Source: Serripes groenlandicus (Eukaryota; Mollusca; Bivalvia; Cardiida; Cardiidae). Taken from it: a stretch of 64,000 nucleotides of DNA. The position numbers and the translations under genes were made by a program. Each line of letters opens with the position of its first letter. Position 1 is the stretch's first letter. The notes under the pieces are model-generated. The model did no database searches, was not told the origin of the DNA, and worked only from the letters and a program-made list of their open reading frames with translations. The stretch covers positions 16,179,609-16,243,608 of the forward strand of contig JASEVX010000011.1 of assembly GCA_031761405.1 (NCBI GenBank), written 5' to 3'. Positions 41,172 through 53,100 of this stretch are shown here, piece by piece.

Positions 41172-44100
41172 TGTGCAGACAGGCCAAAAACTAGATGCCC
41201 ACCGAATCGGTGATTCTGGGGGCATAAAAATGAAATAAATTTTTGGTTAAGAAAGTCACACAAGGCTCATTACTTTGACATCATTTTTCTTTTCAATGCT
41301 ATGTTTTCAATATTTGTTCAACTCTTATCTTTTCAATAACAGTAAAACTGTTGCAGAGAAAATTTTGTTTTTATTATTTTTTCAGATTTGACAGGGAGGA
41401 CGAGTTGTTATTAGTATCAACTTAATGTAAATTCCTCGAAAATATTACGGTTGGGATTGTTTAAAAACACTTAGTTATGATATTAGTTTACATAGAAATC
41501 CTTTTTTTATTTGATTTACTTAGGAGGACTATTGATTCACCACAACAACTTATTTATTTTATTAAACACAAAAGATATTATGTACATGAAAGAAAATATA
41601 TTATGTTTTTTCTCTTGAATGCAATGCTATTTGGAAAACATACACTGGAACTTTGCTTGATTTCGTATACATGGTTTGCGATTGACATGAGTTGAAAACT
41701 TCGAAAGACACTCAATTACTTAATATTACACTCTAAAATTAGAAAACAGAGGTGATTTAAGATATTTATTCGGCTTGAAACAAATTAAACAAGAGGACCA
41801 GGATGGCCCTAAATTGATCACCTGAGTGATAGTAAATTAGTATCAAATATTTAACTGCAAATATCTGGGAAAATTTGATCAGGAGTGCAAATGAAACTGC
41901 AAGGAGTGGACACTGTTAAAGAATATAGCTTATCAGTAAAGGCCATTTGTATCTTGAAATATAACAAGAACTTTTATAATAATGAAATTATAAGGTTTTA
42001 TCATTTTGCGCCTTTCATGATGCTGCCTTGCTGCCCTGTTTTTCCAACGAAATCAATACGGCTCGAACAGATTTTGTAGAGGGTCTCTCGAAGAACATTG
42101 CTACTAAATTATCTTGGAATCGGACAAGCAGATTATGGAGGAAAAGGATTTTAAAGTTTGGGTATTTTTCTCACTTTCTAATGCCGCAGCAACAAAAATT
42201 CTAAACAGAATGTGAGTCTTTGAACAACTTTGAAAGAGAACTAACAAAGAAAAATTCCTGTAAAGTTAAGTTGAAATTGGTCCAGTGGAATGGTAGGAGC
42301 TGTCATTTGTAGCTTAAAATTCAATTTACCCCTTTTGTGATGACGCCTGGATGCTAGGATTTTCTAACCAATCAACATGGCTTGAACAAATTAAGTAGAA
42401 GATCACTGAAGTGAGATTCCTATTCAAATTTTGTCATTTTGCCCCTTTTCCGATGCCGCCTGACTGCCATGTTTTTCAACCAATTAGTATGACTCAAACA
42501 ATTTTTATAGAGGGTCACCCAAGGAAACTTTCTACCAAATTATATTGGAATCTGACAAGCAGATTCAGAGAAGAAGATTTTTAAAGTTTGGACTTTCTGA
42601 TTCTGCAATAACCAAAGTTTTCAAAGGAATTTAAATCTTTGAACAGTTTTGAAAGAGGGCCACCAAAGGAACATTTCTGTGAAATTTGGATGAACCAATG
42701 TCCTGTGGTTTAGGAGGAGATGATGTTTAAATCTAAAAGTTAACGATAGACGGAAGACGGACAGAGAGTGACCAGAATAGCTCACCTTGAGCCTTCGACT
42801 CAGGTGATCTAAAAAAAAATAAACAGTGAAACAGTCTTTAAAGAAATAAAGAAAATCAGTTCTTTTGCACTCAATTTTCGCTCATACAGCATATCTGCAG
42901 CCGACAACTTTGAAAACAAACCCACAAAATATGAAAAATAACTATAAATGGAAGTATAACCATCAAATAGCGTTGAAAACATTGTGGCAAATGAGGAATT
43001 TCTCCATTTCCCACTATGTATTCAAAAGTCGTCTGCAGATGTGTCAGAAAGCGTCTGTATGTGGGAAAGGTTTAATATAATTTTATTTTTTTTATTTTTT
43101 TAACTTATTTGGATTAAGAAAATATAATTATGAATTTACATGTTATGGTACTGTTTATGTTTGAAGTAAATTTTAAAGAAGGCCTACATGTATACAACAA
43201 TTTAAATGTAAACTAGAAATATCACTGAAGGTGATGAATACCCCCAGCTGGTGCCTGACAATATACATATGTATGAGAAATTCAAGGGGCCACAACTCAT
43301 TAAAAAATAATTCCAGTGCAACACGCCGACAATATGCAAAACTAGGCTTGGTATAAATCATTCTTGTGAAGTTATATTGAATTCTGACCAAGGGTTGCGG
43401 AGAAATAGTGTTCACAAGAAATGTCCACAGACCAACGGACCGACAAACGGACCGACAAACGGACCGACAAGCGTGACTCCTATATAGCCCCCATGTACTA
43501 TGTATCTGGGGGTATAATAAACTGTTGGGCTGATATGGTTTTTTAAGTGTTGTCTACTTTTTAAACATATGAGGATAAATTTTAACATCTGTGAAATTAT
43601 GATTGTATTTATAATTCCAATTTCGCCGAGCCCCGATAGCTCAGTCGGTAGCGACGCGAGCTGTCAATCCAGTGGTTGTGAGTTTGAATCCTGGCTCGGC
43701 CAAAATTCTTTCCAACGTTTGACAAAAGTCATTGTGAAAGCGTCATTCACCAATGGGCTAACAGTCTATGTGGAAAAGGAGCCAGTTGCTTGGAAAGTAT
43801 GTTGTGTGGAGAAATTTATATGTGGAATTTCAAAAATCAAGGAATTAGTCCTAATGAAAGCACTATGTGTATATCTAGATTATGAATGTCATAAATGTAT
43901 GTGTGGTAACAAATAAGTTGATGCAGTCTTTTCAGGCAACATACAACTTTCTCTTGCATCTGTTTTTAGCTCTACTGGCCAAAGGCCAGAAGTGCTTATG
44001 TCGTGGCGATTTGTCCGTCGTCCGTGCGTGCGTGCGTGTGCGTGTGTGTGTGCGTAAACAATTTCTTGTTAACACGATACAGTCTTCACTTTTGATTGTA

Positions 44101-47100
44101 TCTCAACCAAACTTAAACAGTAGTTAGATATCCATGAGAGCTCGATTCCTTTCGAAAACCAGCCAGATCCGCCCATGCATGACTGGATTATGGCCCTTGA
44201 AATGGTCAAAATTGCTATAAAAGAGCTTGTTAACACGATACAGTCTTCACTTTTGATTGTATCTCAACCAAACTTATACAGTAGTTAGATATTCATGAAA
44301 GCCCGGTTCCTCTCAAAAACCAGCCAGATCCGCCCATGTATGACTGGATTATGGCCCTTGAAATGGTCAAAATTGCTATAAAAGAGCTTGTTAACACGAT
44401 ACAGTCTTCACTTTTAATTGTATCTCAACCAAACTTATACAGTAGTTAGATATCCATGAGAGATTGGTTCCTTTCGAAAACCAGCCAGATCCGCCCATGC
44501 AAGACTGGATTATGGCCCTTGAAATTGTCCAAATTGCTATAATTGAGCATGTGAACACAATAGAGGCTCCATTTACTATCTGATCTTCACCAAACTTAGA
44601 TAGTAGTTAAATACTGATTAGAGCTTGGTTCCTTTTGAAAACCAGCCAGATCCGCCAATGCAAGACTGGATTATGGCCCATGAAATTGTAAAAATTACTA
44701 TAATACAGCTTGTGAAAACAAAAGAGCCTCCATTTACTATCCGATCTTCACCATACATACATGCTCTGGATTGAAAATGACCAAAGAACCATACCAGTAG
44801 AGCATAGGCCCTCATGGGCCTCTTGTTATTGATTCTATAGGATAACTTAAGCTATGAAAAATAATTCACTTACCACTTATTTTGCAGGTCCATCTGTTAT
44901 CAACTAAACAGTTGGTTGATTTGAATCTTCCGTGTGTACCTATCTCTGATTTGTGTAAGTAATCCATTCCTCGACATATATCTTTAAGTAAAGAATATTT
45001 GAAGTCCCAACCCAGTTTCACAGTATCATTGGCCAGCAAATCTTCTAAACTGCCCTATAAAAATAGATGAGTGTGAATAAAAACAAAATTATGAATATCT
45101 ATATCCCTGCATATCCCCCTTCAAAATCCCTAACCTGTATCATTATTGAATCAAACAATATTAATGAATCAAACTGAAGACTCACTTCTATGTAGCAGAA
45201 GGCTGAGAGAGGTAAAATATTTTTATCAACCCGACGTTGCAGTTGTGTCACTGAAGAAGGAACGATTTTGCATCAAATTTTGTGGGTGGCGTGGTAAAAG
45301 TGTTCAGTTTCCGTTGGTTGGTGTAATTTTGAAAAAGAGTGGCAGCAAACTGTCACAAATTACGCCCGTCATTATTAAACCTGGCCCAAACAGTATGCCC
45401 ATAACCATGTTTACCAAGTTTGGTGAAGATCAGATGAAAACTGTTGTTTGACTTAGGGATGGAACAGACAAATTTGGCTGGTTATTGACCAGAAATTAAG
45501 TTAAATATATTCACATGTTCCTTACTTTAGGACAAGGTTCTGTCAATATCCCAACATTAGGATAGTCCAAGCAAGCCCCAATAAAGTGGATCAAGTTATT
45601 GTGGCGCAATTCCTTCAATTGAACAATTTCCAGTCGCAAGTTAACATCATTGACATCTAAACTTTCACAAGGGTATTTCTGAAATAACAAGCTTTGATGT
45701 AATCTACATGTATGATTTTTCATAATAATAAATAAGTACAATTTCCAAAATATTTTATTATGTAGATCATAAAATTAAATAAGAGGACCATGATGGTCGT
45801 ATATTGCTGACCTGATTTAATAAAACTTTCAATGACTTCACAAAGTTTTTACACTTTCTGTATGAACAAAACAAGCCCCGACCTGTGATGGCCATGTTTA
45901 TCAACCAATCAGTATAATTTGAAATCTTGGTAGACTGCCTTACAAGGAACCTTTGTGCCAAATCATTTTCAAATCAGACCTATACTTTTATTCAAGAGGG
46001 TATTTAAAGCTTCCACTATACATGTATCCATATAAGGCAAAAAAACCTGCCCCTGGCGGCCATGTTTTCCAACAGATCCACATAATTTGAACAATCTTAG
46101 TACAGCGTCACCGAAGGAACATTTTGTCAAATTATTTTCAAATTTGGCCAGTTCTTTTGTACGAGAAGTTTTTTAATGTTTTTACTGTATATATATATAC
46201 ATAACAGAAAAACAAGCCCATCTCCTTGAGGCCATGGTTTTAATTGGATTGGAATAATTTCAACAATCTTGGGGGAGGGTCATCTTATAAACTTTCCTTC
46301 TGAATTATTTTGAAATCTGGCAAGTGCTTTTATACAAAATCTTAAAAAAAGAAATCTTTAAAGCTTTCACTTTATATACATATAAGGAAAACAATCCCCA
46401 CCCCCTGGCTGCCATGTTTTTATGGATCAGATAATTTCAAAAATCTTGCTAGAGGGTCACCCAATGAACATTTGTGCAAAATTATTTTCAAACCAGGCCA
46501 TTTCTTTTGGACTAGAAGGTGTTTTAAGTTTTTACTATACATAAAGCAAATAGAAGGTCATTTTGTTTTCCAATGGATCGCAATAATTTGATAAATCTTA
46601 ACCATAAAAAACATGAATTTTGTGAGTCAAATAATTTTCAAATCGGGCAAGTACTTTTTCTACATGGAATTCAAATTATTTGAACAAATTTGAAAGAAGA
46701 CCAACCCCCATATGGTTCATTCCTGTTGATTGATTGATTGGGGTTTAACGCCGTTTTAACAATTTCTCAGTGATATCACGTCGGCCAGTTCACCTACTCA
46801 TGTGTTTCCTGGTTTTCGCACACAACAATCTTACCAAGCAACTGGCTGCTCTTCCACGTAGACTTAGCCCATTGGTTGCATTGGTTTAGGAGGAAATGTA
46901 AACAGACAGACTGACAGAAATTCAACAATGCTTGACAGTGTCTGTTAACCTTGCACTTCATGCTCAGGCGAGCTAAAAAATACAAGACCTCAGGATGAGG
47001 GTGTCTCGCCCCTAGGAAATTTGATCTAGTGACCAAGTGTTTGACCTACCCCATTACCCAGTTTTGAACTTGACCAAGATGTGATCTAATAACTTTTCAT

Positions 47101-50100
47101 GAAGATTAAATAAACAAGATGTGTTTGTGAAACACTGATGCCCCCCCCGAATGGCAACATCTAGGTCAAAGGTCAAGGTCGCCAGGTCAAAAATGTTGGT
47201 ACTGACAGAAAGGTCATGTCACAAGGAATACACATGTGAAATATGGTAGCCGTACCTGTTATGGTTCAAAAGAAGTGGTCAAAGTTAAAAAAAAATTTAG
47301 AATGGCAACATCTAGGTCAAAGGTCAAGGTCGAAAGGTGAAAATTGTTGGTGCTGACAGAAAGGTCATGTCACAAGCTGTTATGGTTCAAAAGTAGTGGT
47401 CAATGTTAAAGGTTTTTTGAGAATGGCAACATCTAGGTCAAAGGTCAAGGTCGCAAGGTTAAAAATGTTGGTACTGACAGAAAGGTCATGTCACAAGGAA
47501 TACACATGTGAAATATGGTAGCCGTACCTGTTATGGTTCAAAAGTAATGGCCAAGGTTAAAGTTTTTTTTCGAGAATGGCAACATCTAGGTCAAAGGTCA
47601 AGGTCGCAAGGTCAAAAATGTTGGTACTGACAGAAAGGTCATGTCACAAGGAATACACATGTGAAATATGGTAGCCGTACCTGTTATGGTTCAAAAGTAA
47701 TGGCCAAGGTTAAAGTTTTTTTCAAGAATGGCAACATCTAGGTCAAAGGTCAAGGTCGCAAGGTCAAAAATGTCGGTACTGACAGAAAGGTCATGTCACA
47801 AGGAATACACATGTGAAATATGGTAGCCCTACCTGTCATGGTTCAAAAGAAATGGCCAAGGTTAAAGGTTTTTTTTCGAGAATGGCAACATCTAGGTCAA
47901 AGGTCAAGGTCGCAAGGTCAAAAATGTTGGTACTGACAGAAAGGTCATGTCACAAGGAATACACATGTGAAATATGGTAGCCGTACCGTACCTGTTATGG
48001 TTCAAAAGTAATGGCCAAGGTTAATTTTTTTTTCGAGAATGGCAACATCTAGGTCAAAGGTCAAGGTCAAAAATGTTGGTACTGACAGAAAGGTCATGTC
48101 ACAAGGAATACACATGTGAAATATGTTAGCCGTACCTGTTATGGTTCAAAAGTAATGGCCAAGGTTAAAGGTTTTTTTTTAGAATGGCAATATCTAGGTC
48201 AAAGGTCAAGGTCGCAAGGTCAAAAATGTTGGTACTGACAGAAAGGTCATGTCACAAGGAATACACATGTGAAATATGGTAGCTGTACCTGTTATGGTTC
48301 AAAAGTAGTGGTCAAGGTTAAAGGTTTTTTTGTGCAGACAGACAGACGTGCAGACAGACAGACAGACAGACCATCTAGGTCAAAGGTGAAGGTCGCAAGG
48401 TCAAAAATGTTGGTACTGACAGAAAGGTCATGTCACAAGGAATACACATGTGAAATATGGTAGCCGTACCTGTTATGGTTCAAAAGTAGTGGTCAAGGTT
48501 AAGTTTTTTTTCGAGAATGGCAACATCTAGGTCAAAGGTCAAGGTCGCAAGGTCAAAAATGTTGGTACTGACAGAAAGGTCATGTCACAAGGAATACACA
48601 TGTGAAATATGGTAGCCGTACCTGTTATGGTTCAAAAGTAATGGCCAAGGTTAAAGTTTTTTTTGAGAATGGCAACATCTAGGTCAAAGGTCAAGGTCGC
48701 AAGGTCAAAAATGTTGGTACTGACAGAAAGGTCATGTCACAAGGAATACACATGTGAAATATGGTAGCCGTACCTGTTATGGTTCAAAAGTAGTGGTCAA
48801 GGTTAAAGTTTTTTTTGTGCAGACAGACCATCTAGGTCAAAGGTGAAGGTCGCAAGGTCAAAAATGTTGGTACTGACAGAAAGGTCATGTCATAAGGAAT
48901 ACACATGTGAAATATGGTAGCCGTACCTGTTATGGTTCAAAAGTAGTGGTCAAGGTTAAAGGTTTTTTTGTGCAGACAGGCCAAAAAACTATATGCCCAC
49001 CGAATCTTTGATTCCGGGGGCATAAAAATGTGATTTCTAGAGTGTTCACAAGGTTATTCTAACATTTGAGCTAGTGACCTAGTTTTTGAACCCTCATGAC
49101 CTATTTGTGAACTTGACCTAGATTTGATGAAAACAAATCTAGTAGTTAAATTTTGTGAAGATTGAATGAAGAAAGAGACTTCTAGAGTGTTCAGAAGATT
49201 ATTTCAATATTTGACCTAGAGACCTAGTTCTTGAAACCCCATGACCCAGTTTAAAACTTGACCGAGATTTGATGGAGACAATATTGTGATTAAATTTCAT
49301 GAAGATTGAATATCAAAAGTGAATTCTAGAGTGTTCACAAGGTTATTCTAACAATTGACCTCGTGACCTAGTTTTGATGGAGATAAATATTCTGATAAAC
49401 TTTCATGAACAATGAATGAAAAATGTGGCTTCTACAGTCAAAGTTAACCAAGGTTAAGTTTTGGCAAACTATGACCTTAACCTTGGTAGTTTTGATGTTG
49501 AATGATGGAAACAAATGTTTTGATAAACTCTAATGAAGATTTAAAGAAAAATGTAGACTTTACATTCAAAGTTAACCAAGGTTAAGTTTTGAGGTTAAGT
49601 TACCTAACCAAGGTCAAGTTCTGCCAAATTATGACCTTGACCTTGAAAATTTTGACATTGAATGATGTCCCATGAGCCAACAATACATCCGACAAAGTTT
49701 CAGAAAAATTACAGAAGGGGTTTCCAAGATATAGTTATTTGTAAAAGTGGCCGCCGCCGCCGGAAAAGTGACTGCTATGTCTCACTCCACTATCATGGGC
49801 GAGACAAAAAATGCATGAACAATGAATAGGCAAACACAGCTCAAAAATACATATTGTTAACATCAACAAATCCAGCAAGGCCAAATTTGCACAAAACACA
49901 TTTCTTCGCAATTTCTAAAATTATTCAACAAAGAAAGCTACATAAAGTTAATTCTGCAGTTTTACATGCTAATCAATGTGATATGAATATTGTAGAAATC
50001 AATAGATGTTTATGTTAAAAAGGTTGATTTCTTTAACTTATACCCATTTAGAATACTTTACAATCAGCCACCTTTAATACATCTGCAACAGTTTGTCAAA

Positions 50101-53100
50101 AAATGATTCCTTAACTAACCTGTGCATAGGAGCGAACACTTTTCCAGGTAATAAAGTTCTTTTTTGAGTGCATCAGATCATCAGCAGCAGTAGACACCAT
50201 AGATATAGCTCCAACACCTGTTTGCACTTCTTCATCCCAATTAACCTTCCAGTCGAGATTTGCAAGGGCTGCTTTCAAAGCTTGTCTTTAAACAAAAGAT
50301 CAAAATTGTAAATGTATTCTTTTGGTTGCTGTGTGTATCATTACAAATTAGTAAAACCAATGAATGCTCCCTAAAAGGATAGTAAATAACAAATGCCGAT
50401 AATAACATGTACATTTTAAACTGTTGAATCTGAACAATATGATAAAATAAGGTTTCATTAAATTCCAGCTACCAGTTGCTGACAATTAACAAGGACTCGA
50501 ACACAGGTTGTTCAGTAATAAAGGGTCTTAAACTGGACTAGCTGATAATATGCTCCTCTTGAAATTGAAGCTTAAAACAGTCGAAGAAATAGATTCACTA
50601 CAAAACAAGAATCAATGACTTTATACTATGTGTGATTCACATTCAATTAAATCCCTTCAAATGTTACAATGTTTACACACCATGAATCATATATATAACC
50701 CTTTCCCACATACAACAAATCTGCAGCAGATAACTTTGGAAACATGTAGATAAAAATATACAAAACTCCCTATAAATGAGGGTACATTTACTGAAAAAAG
50801 TTGAAAACATTGTGGCGAAAGGATGTGTCGCCATGCTCTCAAAAGCTGTCTGCTGCAGAGGCGTCAGAAAGCATCTACTTGAGGGAAAGGGTTAAGCAAA
50901 ATATTAGTATACCCTTCTAAATTTTTAATAGAATACATACATGACTATATCACATTGTATGTAATGGACATCAGTAATTAAGACAGTCAATAAATGCAGT
51001 TGCTGTGTATATCAATTTTTATGGTGAAATTTTAAAGGTTAAATACACATAACATCACTTACTGCTTCAGGAACCATCTACCAAAGAAGAAACCGGCTAC
51101 CAGTAACAAAACAAATATTATTACTGGTACTCCTACAGCAACAGCCAACTGACTACTACATGTTGATCCTGTATAACCGCTGTCACAGGTACAGACCTCA
51201 GGTGAGGTACATTTCCCATTAACACACTTATCTCTGTAATAGAATAAATTGTCATAATTTGATTTATCAACAAAGAGACAACTAACCTGCTATAATAAGA
51301 AAAGCATAATGTGTTATGCTTTATGAACCTATAATGATGAACACAAGGTTTAATTCATTTAATGCTGCCTTCCAAAATACTTTTTTTTTTTTTATATATC
51401 TGATTGATTGATTGATTGGGGTTTAACGCCGTTTTTAACAATTTCTCAGTCATATCATGGCGGCCAGTTCACCTACTCATGTGTTTCCTGGTTTTCTCAC
51501 ACCAGTACTCCACACAGCAATTTATATATCTGATATAAAAAAAATATCTTTTTCTGAAGATGAAAATTTAAACAACACATGATCGTGTTTTCCATGGACA
51601 GGTATGACATGATTCTATACCACCAAATACCTGATGACTAGACTGTGACTGCAAAGTATAATTCAAATGTAAGTTGTTTCAAATATTGTATTAATTTATT
51701 AATTTTAGGTTCTCTTTAACTATTTTATGATCAGAATTAACACTTATAAAAATTCCTAAATAAACATGTAATTTGAACTTTGGTCCTAGTGATTTTTAAC
51801 GAATTATTTTTTCTCAAAAAATAATACAGTTAACGCGATCGTTTTTGATTCCGGAAGTCACGGTTAAACTACACTTCCGCTTAGAATACACATTCGCTGC
51901 ACCTAAATAGTCCTAGTATTTTTTCGATATTAAAATGACTTCTACGTGTTATTTCAATACAGTGAAGTCATAATTATACTATCGAATCAATTTTCTAGAA
52001 AATATCAAATTAACAGTACGCGCATATATATTTCATTTGTCGGCAGGTACGTATAAGCCACGAGTATGAATTTTAGTCGTATGCCCATTCACTAGAAGTC
52101 GACCCCACGCTGTATAGAACAATGTTAATCTCACAAATATGCCACTACGCAGAGCTCAGTGAAATAGTCAGTGTGCATTTTAAACGCTCGCATCGCCGTA
52201 TCAAAGGGGCTTTCTAATTATAGATCATGGTTTACATACGCGCGCATTCAGTTAGCTTAATATATATACGAAAGTAACGCTCAAACGTTGTATCAAAGTA
52301 CCGTGGTGCAATGGAGAGCATGTAGAACTACTAATCATGGACTACTTATGGACGCGAGTTCGAGTCCTAATAGGAACTGTTTTTTTTTTTTTTTTTTTTA
52401 ATTCTTATTTTATGCGATTTGTTAAACATTATAGATTTATAATAATTAATTCACTCACATGAAACATAGTTATAAGCCGAAATCCTGGTGACGAAAACAA
52501 ATCGAACTAACAATGTAAATCTCACAAATATGCCATGGGTGTTTTGACAGACTTTACGCAGAGCTCAGTGAAAGAGTTAGTGTGCATGTTAAACGCTCGC
52601 ATCGCCGTTGAAATGCTACATTTACTAAAACTGTCAACTGATAAAAAAAAATCTCTGGACAAAAATATTAATAATAATAAAATAGACTAAATTGTGCAAT
52701 AGCATGATCAATTGCATTCATAAATTAGATTTTACACAAATGTTCAAAATAATTCGTTACCAGTACTTCAGTACTTTGATTTTTACCTAAATTTTGAATG
52801 AATCCTTTACCAGGGCAATTGGGAAAACTGGCGTCATTTTTTAAATAAAATTGTGAATTTCAATATTACAGCTATGCTACTGAATAAAAGGTTGTTGTCT
52901 GTTTAAATAAAGCTTTCAATTCTAGCTACATGTAGATGATTATTGAAAGTTTATTTCCAAACATTTGAATCAACATCATATAGCCGTTTTATTCATGCAT
53001 GCGTCTTCAATGAGTAATTTTCCATTGACATTTATCCGACTGGCGCGATCAACATTATCCTGTTTACATCATAGACAGCTATTGCAACAATAAAATAAAT

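Noticed and set aside
43630..43705. tRNA gene call at the GATAGCTCAGTCGGTAG segment
   Set aside because: The A and B boxes are good, but the sequence continues into a core repeated at 26500, 46728 and 51403, so it is a SINE head rather than a tRNA gene.
47113..49028. The array considered as a CRISPR-like or satellite-only array
   Set aside because: Units are ~151 bp and continuous without distinct spacers, the host is an animal, and fixed terminal sequences show it is part of a mobile element.
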